A DNA stretch of 64,000 bases from Aphrocallistes beatrix (Eukaryota; Porifera; Hexactinellida; Sceptrulophora; Aphrocallistidae). The DNA lies in the NCBI GenBank assembly GCA_963281255.1, contig OY725505.1, positions 868,001 through 932,000 of the forward strand, read 5' to 3'. The notes beneath the pieces are model-generated. The model saw only the letters and a list, made by a program, of their open reading frames with translations. It ran no database searches and was not told where the DNA came from. The position numbers and the translations under genes are program-made. Positions 55,308-64,000 of the stretch are shown in pieces. Each line of letters begins with the position of its first letter. Position 1 is the stretch's first letter.

Positions 55308-55640
55308 GGTGATGCCTTCAGAGTATATTTGAAACCTGCAGTTCCATTGAGGTCTCTAGACGAGACGAGGGTTTGTAGGATGGTGGAAGAAACTTCCAGA
55401 CCTGCCAAAGCAGGTCAGGGGCGGCTCGCATATGCTGCCAGATGCGGTGATGTAAACGGGGTTGTCTCAAAACCCTTTTTATGGCGCCGGTTTGGCCCAC
55501 ATAGATCAATTTGGGGATGTAGGGATGGTGGAGAACATAAATACAGCGAAGGTGCGCGCATGGTTCAAAGGGGATCGCAGTGGGGATTCCGAAATGCTGT
55601 TCATATGAGATACAAACGCGGCAACGCTCTTTGCAAACCG
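55308..55640 (-). pseudogene. GIY-YIG nuclease-like C-terminal fragment, probably Penelope-like retroelement
   Basis: An open frame entering at about 55640 reads TVCKERCRVCISYEQHF, then CAHLRCIYVLHHPYIPKLIY joined to VGQTGAIKR, then RLHHRIWQHM, and stops at 55308. The pair [IV]YV[LI]...YVGQT followed by R...H is the GIY-YIG signature carried at the C-terminus of Penelope-like elements. Downstream on the same strand, 55250-55060 contains GAGGAGGATATATATCCG and AAAGCCTGAAATATT, resembling a retroelement 3' tail. It is more GC-rich than its surroundings. No reverse transcriptase remains. Confidence 0.5.
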
Positions 55641-55644
55641 TATA

Positions 55645-55735
55645 TATACATAAATAAATAAATAAGCATTAATCAAGTTTTAATAGTAAGGAGGTATATA
55701 TGTATATACACATTAATCGAGTTTTAATAGAAAGG
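55645..55735 (-). mobile_element. Two Helitron-like 5'-end fragments in tandem
   Basis: ATTAATCAAGTTTTAATAGT and ATTAATCGAGTTTTAATAG are separated by a TA tract, as at 6416-6492. Confidence 0.7.
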
Positions 55736-55736
55736 A

Positions 55737-56699
55737 TGGACAAACATATTTCATATTTCAACTGAAAACAATTGAATAATCTAATAATATAGCCGAATAC
55801 TTTATAATTGAATTCAAATTAACTCCATTCAATGGAGTGATTTCATATTAATACAAATATAATGATCAGATTACACATGTTAAATAGCAGTGTAGGCATT
55901 GTTAGTTAAAATCTGGATAGTACTTTAGGATGGTAAAATTATTAATAATGAATCAGGCACTCTGCAGATTAGTGTTTAATGTTTAAAGATAATTAATCTC
56001 ATTATTAAGAATTTATTTACGGATGGCGTAACTTATGGCCATGCCAATTTTTCACGGCCCGGGGAGACAGTCCCACAATATCTAGATAGCTATTTTTCGG
56101 GACTGGAAGAGTCAAGAAGCCTAATTTCCAGGGAGAGGGCGGATGAAACACCTAGTAATTTCCATCCCGTGCCGGAAATTTGATATCCCTTAACTCATGT
56201 TATAAACTTTTTTTGATTGCATTAATGTATATAATTCATTTACAGCAATCAATCTAGAGGCAACTATCCGCAAGTAATTATAACAATTTAAAGTTAATGA
56301 ATAACCAGGTTCACCTATTTTGAAGGAATGTCGTTTGCTTATAGGCGATCCTATCTTGATGTGGCATGTATTGTATGTACACTCATGGTCGCTTATTATG
56401 AACCACCAGGGGACCAAAAAATCTGATCATAAAGATAAACTTCATATTAAGCGAACTAATTCCATTGAAATCCTATCTAAAAAATGAAATTGGGACCAGG
56501 AGATTAGTTCATAATAAAAGAATGTTCATATTAAGCGGTTTCATAATAAACGACTCTGACTGTAGTATAAATATGCTTGGGTCTTGAATGAAACTTGTTA
56601 TTAATTAAATAATTTCAGTCAATCCACACTATTATATTGTGATCGCACGCAAGCATGGAATATCAGTTTAATAAAAAATACAAAATGAGACAAAATAAA
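55737..56699. other. Downstream region of the NHL gene, uninterrupted paralogue of 6.7-15.5 kb
   Basis: 55737-55930 aligns with 6740-6790 plus 8017-8150 and lacks the 1.2-kb CAACCTAGGTTG element. 55930-56650 aligns with 14625-15530. 56050-56190 is a decayed GGGACGG MITE and about 56375-56565 a CGCTTATTATGAACC MITE. Confidence 0.7.
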
Positions 56700-57587
56700 T
56701 TATGAGGCAGAGAATATTTGAAGAGAGAAACCTTTATTTAATGACAAGCAGGCGATCTTGTTGTGTTTTAGTACAGCGATGCCTGTCGGATGATTAAACA
56801 TCCCAGGTTCATGTCCGTACTTACCTAGAGTGTATTGTAGCTCTCCTTCAAGAGAGAATACTTTGATTTGATGACTCCGATTATCACTTACGATGATGTT
56901 GTGATGTGCATCTAGACTGAAGAAGAATGCTCGTTCAACCTGCATTCCAATTCCTCTCGTTATGATTGCTCTAATCTTCACGCCAGAAATTGTGAATATA
57001 TGAACACATGGAGAGTCTCTATCACTCAACACGAACATTTGATCGGTTGAAAACTTTAGGTCTATAGGGCGAGTCATCGTTTCATGTCTAAGCAAGCTTT
57101 GAATTTCGAGATTTCCATTCAGTATTTGGATTATGTCCTTGTCAGTACTTGGCATGTAAAAGTATTGATTTGGGGAGATGGCAAGATTGCGTGGAAATTT
57201 AAATTTTTCGTGTCCTATCTTATCTACTTTTTTAATCATAAACAGCTCTGGTAGTGAGAATATGAATATAGCATGATGTCCCCAGTCTGTAACATAGACA
57301 CTTCTTCCATGAACTAATACGCTGTATGGACTATCAAGGTGTGAATCCCCGAATTGTTTTAGGAAATCTCCATTTTCGAAGAACATCAGGATGCGATGGT
57401 TACCAGTATCGGACACATAAATATGTCCTGTGTCTTCTTGTATAAAGATACCTCTGGGATATCTGAACTCTCCAATTTCCAATCCTAAATTTCCTACCAC
57501 TAATAGTTGTTGAAACGTGTTATAATCAGGAATCTTTGAAAGAGGAGTGATTTGATTGAGTTTGTTGTCCATTAATTGATTAGCCAT
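56700..57587 (-). CDS. NHL-repeat six-bladed propeller protein, 295 aa, intronless
   Basis: ATG at 57587 (MANQLMDNKLNQITPLSKIP), no disruption, stop at 56700. Six NHL blades can be read: GEFRYPRGIFIQEDTGHIYV with SDTGNHRI; LDSPYSVLVHGRSVYVTDWG; FPRNLAISPNQYFYMPSTDK; RPIDLKFSTDQMFVLSDRDS; ERAFFFSLDAHHNIIVSDNR; FNHPTGIAVLKHNKIACLSL. No RING, B-box or signal peptide precedes the propeller, so unlike TRIM-NHL proteins this is a free propeller with a roughly 30-residue leader. NHL propellers bind RNA or protein; the ligand here is unknown. The pseudogene at 15538-16074 and the fragment at 47510-47600 show a local family. This is the best candidate for a working host gene in the window, though transposon flanks and the lack of introns leave a retrocopy origin open. 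Confidence 0.85.
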   Translation of the reverse strand: MANQLMDNKLNQITPLSKIPDYNTFQQLLVVGNLGLEIGEFRYPRGIFIQEDTGHIYVSDTGNHRILMFFENGDFLKQFGDSHLDSPYSVLVHGRSVYVTDWGHHAIFIFSLPELFMIKKVDKIGHEKFKFPRNLAISPNQYFYMPSTDKDIIQILNGNLEIQSLLRHETMTRPIDLKFSTDQMFVLSDRDSPCVHIFTISGVKIRAIITRGIGMQVERAFFFSLDAHHNIIVSDNRSHQIKVFSLEGELQYTLGKYGHEPGMFNHPTGIAVLKHNKIACLSLNKGFSLQIFSAS

Positions 57588-57907
57588 AGTAGTTGTATAT
57601 AAGTTGAGCGAATTTAAAACAGAACTAAGAATAATGATCTTGAATGTTTGAGTTTTCTAATTAAACTGAGACTATAACTACTATATACTCAGACTATACT
57701 GATACTGAGACTAAACTGAGACTATTACTACTATATGCTTTTACAACATTAACCAATTTTTTCCCTTGCACGACAGACCTTAAAAATGTATTACCAGCAT
57801 ATATAAACTACATATCAAAGTACCCGAATCCATAATAAAAATGTATATTGTCATCATATTGCGCAACGAGCACTTTTTGGGTGAATTTAGGCAATTTTCT
57901 CACCTGT
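57588..57907. other. Upstream region of the NHL gene
   Basis: 57660-57735 has repeated ACTGAGACTA...CTACTATAT phrases. 57785-57850 is a foldback-family piece (TATTACCAGCATATATAAAC). It would contain the NHL promoter; no element identified. Confidence 0.45.
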
Positions 57908-58262
57908 TTTATACATTCCATTCCCACAAGATTTCTGTGGGAATTCCCACATAAACCCACAGAAAATCCCAAAGAAGCCCACAGGAAATCCCACAGAAAC
58001 ACACATAAAATCTCACAGAAACACCCAGGAAATCCCACAGAACCCCAAAGGAAATCCCACAGATTCCCACATATGGGAATTCCCATAGGCTTAAAGTCAT
58101 ATTCCCATTCCCATCCCATATGGGATGGGAATGGGAATGACTTTAAGCCTATGGGAATTCCTACATGTGGAAATATGTGGGATTCTGTGAGCATCTGTGG
58201 GATTTCCTGTGTGTTTCTGTGGGATTCTGTGGGATTTCCTGTTGGTTTCTGTGAGATTGTTG
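57908..58262. repeat. Foldback of CCCACAGAAATCCC-type iterations
   Basis: The left arm is ATCCCACAGAAAC-like units, the right arm the inverse (GTTTCTGTGGGATT). The centre is a 40-bp perfect palindrome around CCCATATGGG (about 58095-58135) with ATTCCCATTCCCATC beside it. Confidence 0.9.
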
Positions 58263-58601
58263 ATAATAGTGGATAGAAGTTCCAATTCCAATGGATTGTA
58301 ACTTACTATCATTTTACCTCCTTCAAACAATGTTTTTGAATGATATTAAAAGAAACCTAATTACCAAGGCAGTTTCTACCTTCACGAACAATTGCTTTCC
58401 ATGATGGAACAGGTTAAAAACTCAGAACCACAATTCATATGTGCCCATCCTGGAGAGATTGTCAACCGTATCAAGAAAAGAATATACACGTACTTACTTC
58501 AGCAGATAAAATTCGATTGTCAGGGCAACAGGAAATGAAAGTGGAATATCGTAAACTTAATTTCTCACTCACTCAAATTGAAAAAACTCGTCTAATATTA
58601 C
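58263..58601. other. Spacer with a weak + frame
   Basis: 58439-58630 is open (QQEMKVEYRKLNFSLTQIEK) but matches nothing known and runs into the foldback at 58609. Confidence 0.3.
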
Positions 58602-58608
58602 AATCAGG

Positions 58609-59674
58609 CATAGCCTACTATATAGTATAAGGCCTAAGAGTAACTTAACCAGGGATGCGGTAGAAGATGGATGAAGAAATACATGAGCTGCCTTAAATCA
58701 TTAACAAAGCACAATAGAGCTTAGGAATGTATTACCAGCATATATAAATATGGTGTCAAAGCACCCATATCCGTTGTTAAAATTTAGATTAGCCATCAAA
58801 TGATTGCGCAACACGCTATATTTGGGTCAAATTTAGTGATTTTCAGAGGTCGTTTAAAGGCACTTCTAAATGTTTTTATTATAAAGTCTTTCGCATAGAG
58901 CTGAGAAGTGAATGTGTTAATACTAAAAATTTGGAATTTTTTCATGGAATGTTCTTACATTCCACTGTTGCTATGGAAACGTGTTTTGGTCAGTTGGGGA
59001 TATATCTTGAAAACAGCGATAGCTAGACATTCAAATATAATCCCATTTGATAGCAAATAGGTTACTTCCTATTTAGCTATAATACAATTTCTGTGTCTAA
59101 ATTCAATGGTTTACGAGATATTCGACAAATTACCAAATGTGACTAATATGATAAATTGTCTAATAACTCGTAAATTATTGAATTAAGACAAAGAAATTGT
59201 ATTATAGCTTGATAGAAAGTAGCCTATTTGCTATCAAATGGGATTAAATTTGAATGTCTAGCTATCGCTGTTTTCAAGATATAGTCTCAACTGACCAAAA
59301 CACGTTTCCATAGCAACACTGGAATGTAAGAACATTCCATAAAATTTTTTTTCATATTAACACATTCACTTCTCAGTTCTATGCGAAAAGCTTTAGAATA
59401 AAAACACTTAGAAGTGCCCTTAAACGACCTCTGAAAATCACTAAATTTGACCCAAATATAGCCTGTTGCGGAATCATTTGATGACTAATCTAAATTTTAA
59501 CAACGGATATGAGTGCTTTGACACCATATTTATATATGCTGGTAATACATTCCTAAGCTATATTGTGCTTTGTTAATGATTTAAGGCAGCTCATGTATTT
59601 CTTCATCCATCTTCTACTGCATCCCTAGTGCCAAATTCGAAAGTTACTCTGAGGCCTTATTATAGCAGGCTATG
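58609..59674. mobile_element. 1.07-kb foldback element (CATAGCCTACTATA family)
   Basis: Ends CATAGCCTACTATATAGT and the inverse of CATAGCCTGCTATAATAAGG, flanked by the 7-bp TSD AATCAGG (58602-58608 and 59675-59681). Arms of about 500 bp surround a TAATATGATAAATTGTCTAA centre. Fragments of the family are at 30745, 38330, 51935, 54286 and 57785, and the minimal hairpin at 48094. Confidence 0.93.
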
Positions 59675-59775
59675 AATCAGGTAATATCTTTTTTTTTACT
59701 TTTTAACTTTTAATTGGTTCGTGTGACTGGTAATATGTTGTACGTTTCAGGGCCGTAGGCGTAGGTGAGGCATAG

Positions 59776-60099
59776 GTGCGGCATGGGTCTCGTACTAGGG
59801 CCAACTTGAAGCTATACATTTGCAATAATTTGACTTTCTATAGTGAAGTCTGTACCTTGGTTCGGTTGATTCTAGTAATGCCGGCAAGCAATGCGGTCAG
59901 TGAACGTTCTTTTTCTGTGATGCGGCGGATCAAGAGTTATGTGGGGCACTATCGATCAAACAAGACTCAATCATGTAATGGTATTAAACATCTACAAGGA
60001 ACAGCTTGATAATTTAGATCTGTCAGTCATTTCCAATGAATTTATTAGCGACAGTGAGCAAGGTTTGAGGTTTTTCGGGAAATTTAGTAATGAAAACTA
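59776..60099 (+). pseudogene. hAT transposase C-terminal fragment, frameshifted
   Basis: VRLILVMPASNAVSERSFSV then MRRIKSY, and after a frame change RLNHVMVLNIYKEQLDNLDL, ending in a stop at about 60099. This is the hATC region. A possible terminus (CAGGGCCGTAGGCG) is at 59749. Confidence 0.88.
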
Positions 60100-60149
60100 A
60101 GAGAAGATGCATAAAGGCCTGATAATCGTACAGTCTAAGTCACCAAATA

Positions 60150-60327
60150 CAGTCGAAACCGGGGTTTTTTCACTCCGGTTTATCCTTTCATATCGTTTTC
60201 CTTACTACGTATTTCAAAATTTTAATTCTGTAGAAAAGTCCAAATATACTACTATATTAATTTCCATCGTTTTTCTCTTACTGTTTGAACCTGTAAAGAA
60301 ATAGTAATAAAAAAACGGTTTCGGCTG
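60150..60327. mobile_element. 178-bp pogo-like MITE
   Basis: Ends CAGTCGAAACCGGGGTTTTT and the inverse of CAGCCGAAACCGTTTTTTT, with TA on both sides. Related to 7155-7653. Confidence 0.9.
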
Positions 60328-61054
60328 TATGTATATACTCCAGTAATTTATTCAAAATAGATTAACTCTCGCTTTTTATTTGGTTGAGTTGCAATACTTA
60401 GTAGTATTAATAAATTATACCATTTGTTTTGCGGTCAAGACTGGCTCCCCATTGATTCCTTCGCCCATAGCATTCTATATACTAAGGCAATGGCACTCTA
60501 TTCAAAATCTGGACCATGGATGGCAATTACCCTGGAACTTTCTAGACAATTAATTTACCAAGTTTTATGATTTTATGATTAAAAAGGATAAATTCATATA
60601 CTCCCTACTTACTTGGAAGATATTTTGGAATAATTTTCCGAAACTGAAATAGTTCATTTTCCTGGATATTTGCATCATCTGCGTGAAAAATATCAGAATA
60701 CATCACCTTACAATGACAACATCTTGATTTTTACAACCTTGGGTTCAGGAAATAGATGCACCGATGTAATTACTTCGAAATAAGCCTGTGAATTTACCAA
60801 TATGTGTCAACTTATGTCTAATAAACGTCACTGAATAAACTGACTAACCACATTTTGGTCATCCTTAATAATTAAAAACGATATTTTTACGATATTTCAA
60901 AATGTTCTCAAAATATTGTCACTCACTCAAATCGCCTATCTGCACATCGCTTGTCTATTCAACATTCATCTTCACATCACGTCTGCTCTATTCTACCCTA
61001 TTCTCACTATTACTCGATTCACAGCATACTTTTCAACATTGCTCGTCTGGTACC

Positions 61055-62011
61055 TGGTTGTAAGTCAAACTATTGTGATAAGATGAATACATACCTGTTT
61101 TTTCTTTTCCCGCTGACAATGAGACTCGTGAAAAATGGTTCCGAGCTATACCTCGACGGAGAGAAGACTACGAGATGAACAAACGATTGAGGGTATGTTG
61201 GATAATACACTTTAATCACAATACTCTATAGTAATTTTTTTTAAATTTCAAGGTCTGCATACACCATTTCCATGAAGAAGACATCGAAATGACCATTCAA
61301 TTCTCAGATGGATTGAAGATTATTGAGACAGATAGGAAGAAAGTGGGTCTCAAAAAGGGTGCAGTCCCTAACATCTTTCCTAACTGTCCTAGTTATCTGA
61401 TGGACGCTACTGTTAGTTGTCAAAGACTATCTCTAGATGACAAGGAGTAAAGGAGGATATAAGAAGCATATCAGAAAAGTCTTGCGGAATTCAAAGAAAC
61501 AGAAGCTAAGTTTACTATTTCTACTCTTAATTGTATTAATTCTAAATTGCATCTAGTCGAACTATCTGTCGGTGGGTTTTTTATCGACCAAATTCAACGG
61601 TCATCCTTTTTCTTAAGATACAATATCATAATGAAATTTCTACAATCGAACGTTCAATAATTATTAATGAAAAATTATATTACAAGGCTTTTTATAAGGA
61701 AACAAACAAAATTCAACTATCCTGCCACTCACTAACCGATATTAAGGCATTGGAAAATATCATTAATGAAGTCGAATTATTTGAAATTAATAAAAATGAA
61801 GGTAATTTCTTCATCGACCCCTTTGATTCAACACGTGAATAATGCCATTCATAATATCACTAATGCTAAGATCAAAAATAGTATTGGTTTAGAGAGCGAG
61901 TATACTAAAATTCTAGAAGCTGCTTCCACATTTAACGATTTAGAGCGTCATGTCATTCTTCAAATGGATGAAGTCCACATTCGTAGTGATGAAATAGAGA
62001 TAACACTAAGC
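61055..62011 (+). pseudogene. THAP-domain P-like transposase, truncated and disrupted
   Basis: The first zinc half-site is in VPGCKSNYCDKMN. After a one-base frame change come IPVFSFPADNETREKWFRAI and PRRREDYEMNKRLR. An intron (from GTATGT at about 61191 to TTTCAAG) leads to VCIHHFHEEDIEM, and KKGAVPNIFP follows. This is a complete C2CH THAP domain with its AVP box. Further coding-like stretches (SLTDIKALENIINEVELFEI) contain stops. The last exon-like frame (61810-62011) has FNDLERHVILQMDEVHIRSD, which resembles the start of the P/THAP9 RNase-H core with the first catalytic Asp. The rest of the core is missing. Confidence 0.82.
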
Positions 62012-62027
62012 TAAAAATATATAACTA

Positions 62028-62200
62028 CAGTCAGGGTCGCTTAATATGAACATTCGTTTATTATGAACTAACCTCCTGGTCCGAGTTCCTTTTTTTAGAT
62101 AGAATTTGTATTGAATCAAGTTCGCTTAATTAATATGAAGTATCTCTATTATGGACAGATTCTTGGCCCCCTGGTGGTTCACAATAAGCGACCCTGACTG
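62028..62200. mobile_element. 173-bp pogo-like MITE (CAGTCAGGGTCGCTTA)
   Basis: Ends CAGTCAGGGTCGCTTAATAT and the inverse of CAGTCAGGGTCGCTTATTGT, flanked by TA. Relatives at 15130-15405 and 56375-56565. Confidence 0.92.
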
Positions 62201-62227
62201 TATTTTTTTCTATGTTCTTTTGTTTTA

Positions 62228-62249
62228 GAGAGAGAGAGAGAGAGAGAGA
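62228..62249. repeat. (GA)n microsatellite
   Basis: About eleven GA units. Confidence 0.9.
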
Positions 62250-62467
62250 ATGAAGAATCTAGTCTAGTTATAAATGAATTGTCACACTTTATCTATTTAT
62301 TTATTTAATTATTTATTTATATCTAGCAGTGTATTGATTGTGATTTTACCATTAAAGTATATTAATATGTTAATTTTAAGTGGGTTGGGTGGTCCGAAAT
62401 CATTAAAATCAATCAAATGTTACATTAGAGTACTTTAGAATAGTAATGAAAGACAATATAACAATAC

Positions 62468-63130
62468 GGGGGCGCAGCATTTGTTAGAATTTTGAAGTAG
62501 TCATTTGATAGAATTTCTACTGTTTGCATTTGTTAGAATTAATTATTTCATATGTTTGCATTTGTTAGAATAGTTTTCTCACATGTTTGCATTTGTTAGA
62601 ATGAGTTTTCTCATATGTTTGCATTTGTTAGAATGAGTTATTTCATATGTTTGCATTTGTTAGAATGAGCTTTCTCATATGTTTGAATAGTCCATTCATG
62701 CTGTAGTGTTGGGAGAAAAACAAGAAAGTGATTTCAGGCATTTTAGTTTGGAACAATTTGAAATTGAAAGTGATTTCAGGCATTTTCTGCTCACTGTGGG
62801 GGTACGGTGACATTTTCAGAAAAGAATGTGGCCGAATGAGAGCGAAAGCAGGCCTTTGATTCGGAAACGTAGCAAAGTGAAAGGAAGCCTTTTGAGTTTG
62901 GAACAAATTGATTTTGAAAGTGATTTCTAATTCGTTCTAACAAATGCAAGCATATGAGAAAACTATTCTAACAAATGCAAACATATGAGAAAACTATTCT
63001 AACAAATGCAAGCATATGAGAAAACTATTCTAACAAATGCAAGCATATGAAATAACTCATTCTAACAAATGCAAACCTTAGAAATTCTAACAAATGACTA
63101 CTTCAAAATTCTAACAAATGCATGCGCCCC
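62468..63130. mobile_element. 663-bp hAT-like MITE with inverted arrays of GCATTTGTTAGAAT
   Basis: Flanked by the perfect 8-bp TSD AACAATAC (62460-62467 and 63131-63138). Ends GGGGGCGCAGCATTTG and the inverse. Each side has five to six tandem units of about 30 bp (GTTTGCATTTGTTAGAAT plus a TCATAT-containing linker). The centre (62700-62930) repeats AAAGTGATTTCAGGCATTTT. Confidence 0.94.
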
Positions 63131-63231
63131 AACAATACATGATATTTTGAAAGCCCAGGGTAATTGCCATCCATGGTCCAGATTTTGAATAGAGTGCCAT
63201 TGCCTTAGTATATAGAATGCTATGCTTCGCC

Positions 63232-63709
63232 GCACCGATAAATATTTGCTTCCTACGGCCCTGCGTATATTTCCAAGGGAGACATGTATTTGCTCTTCGA
63301 ATGGGATATGCTGTCACTTCATTGCTGTAAAATAAGCACTGGTAATGAGATTGATGTTACGAAGCATCTTTAATAATTTAAAACTTTGAGAATGAATATT
63401 TGATTTGAAATATTCTTTTATGATTACTGTAATTCAAATGTGTATTTTTCGAATCTGAAATCCGATAAGTTGGAACCCTTACCGTTTAGAAGTATTCGTC
63501 GCCACCAATGGAGTAATTTAGTATTATATGTATTTTGAGATAATTAAGTGATTAGATACTTTAGTCTGGTTAATAACGTGGTTGCCAAATGTTTGCCATA
63601 ATTTCTTTTTGAGTCAAAATCATTCTATTGATTATCAAAAGTACTTTAACACTATTTTTTCGATCATAAAAACATAAATTATCAGTTCATAGTTAATTAA
63701 TTGAGACTA
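63232..63709. other. Spacer
   Basis: AT-rich, nothing recognised. Confidence 0.3.
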
Positions 63710-63795
63710 TCAATACTTTGTAGGTCCACTTTTGTTCTTTAACACGGCTGCAACACGGTCTGACAATGAAACCACTAATTTGCACAATACTCATT
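63710..63795 (-). pseudogene. Tc1-type transposase C-terminal fragment
   Basis: Reads CKLVVSLSDRVAAVLKNKSG then PTKY and a stop. L..S...R..AV....G..TKY is the usual C-terminus of Tc1-family transposases. No upstream part is recognisable in the last 200 bp of the window. Confidence 0.7.
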
Positions 63796-64000
63796 AGTCA
63801 TTTCCCTGTTCTACTTAGGGCGGTCAGAAAGTTAGAAAAAGTTAGAAGAGAAAACTCTTTGTATACCACTTCCTATATATTGTGTCGCTTGAGCCACCGT
63901 GTAAAATTATGGCCACAAACCACCCGACCTTCCCTCAAGAGTAACGACATTACAAGGGCATTACTAAGCGATACGAATGCTCAAATACAAATCAATCTTA

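Larger units (their letters stand above)
60466..63224 (+). mobile_element. P-like (THAP) transposon, 2.76 kb, degraded
   Basis: Ends CATAGCATTCTATATACTAA and its inverse, with identity extending about 65 bp inward, flanked by the 7-bp TSD CTTCGCC (60459-60465 and 63225-63231). It encodes a THAP-type transposase remnant and has been hit by a pogo-like MITE (62028-62200) and a hAT-like MITE (62468-63130). Solo ends of the same type occur at 13368, 16068 and 45903. Confidence 0.88.

Noticed and set aside
55260-55661. 133-codon + frame
   Set aside because: No family resemblance; the opposite strand carries the GIY-YIG-like reading, so this is treated as a shadow.
62468-63130. CRISPR-like array of 30-bp repeats
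   Set aside because: Units are contiguous, appear in both orientations and lie within a transposon with a TSD. There are no unique spacers, and the genome is eukaryotic.

Overview
The window is nuclear DNA of an AT-rich (about two-thirds A+T by eye), intron-bearing, repeat-saturated eukaryote. GT-AG introns, THAP, BED, NHL, OTU and DEAD-box fragments and a death-fold-like ORF point to an invertebrate animal. A sponge or another early-branching metazoan would fit, but nothing here fixes the species. Host genes are scarce. Most of the 64 kb is nested DNA transposons, foldback elements and Helitron-like repeats, and many insertions still carry readable target-site duplications (TSDs).

Layout. 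1-5.6 kb: a Kyakuja-Dileera-Zisupton (KDZ) type transposase on + converges on a Ulp1-protease/PHD gene on -, with a GATCATGATC minisatellite beside it. 5.6-8.2 kb: Helitron-like DNA, a palindromic element and a pogo-like element. 8.2-19.9 kb: two copies of one large non-coding element (8236-14550 and 16405-19879) in opposite orientation. Each has its own 8-bp TSD and ends built from ATCCGCATGCGGAT palindromes. An NHL-repeat pseudogene lies between them. 20-25 kb: Helitron-like copies and a 1.1-kb palindrome.

24.9-30.7 kb, all on -: an OTU-protease-like frame whose catalytic Cys is Tyr; a split gene with a PD-(D/E)XK nuclease-like and a kinase-like domain resembling Crinkler-type effectors, interrupted by a hAT-like MITE; a Charlie-like hAT with a frameshifted transposase; and a 207-residue ORF that may be a tandem death-fold protein. 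31-39 kb: two complete Helitron-like copies and fragments of Tigger-, mariner- and hAT-type transposases, plus a decayed paralogue of the death-fold ORF.

39.9-43.4 kb is a nest of at least four levels of insertion. 43.7 kb holds a DDX6-like helicase pseudogene. 45-53 kb holds hAT-like elements inside other hAT-like elements, a third copy of the GCATGCGG element and a 33-bp hairpin that is all that remains of a foldback element. 55-57.6 kb: a GIY-YIG (Penelope-like) fragment and the only intact-looking host gene, a 295-residue NHL six-blade propeller. Its locus is the uninterrupted paralogue of 6.7-16.1 kb. 58.6-63.2 kb: a 1.07-kb foldback and a P-like element with a broken THAP transposase.

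The clearest unifying pattern is a set of elements whose ends begin CATAG or CATGG and whose TSDs are 7-8 bp. One of them encodes the THAP/P-type transposase, so a P-like enzyme may have mobilised the others.
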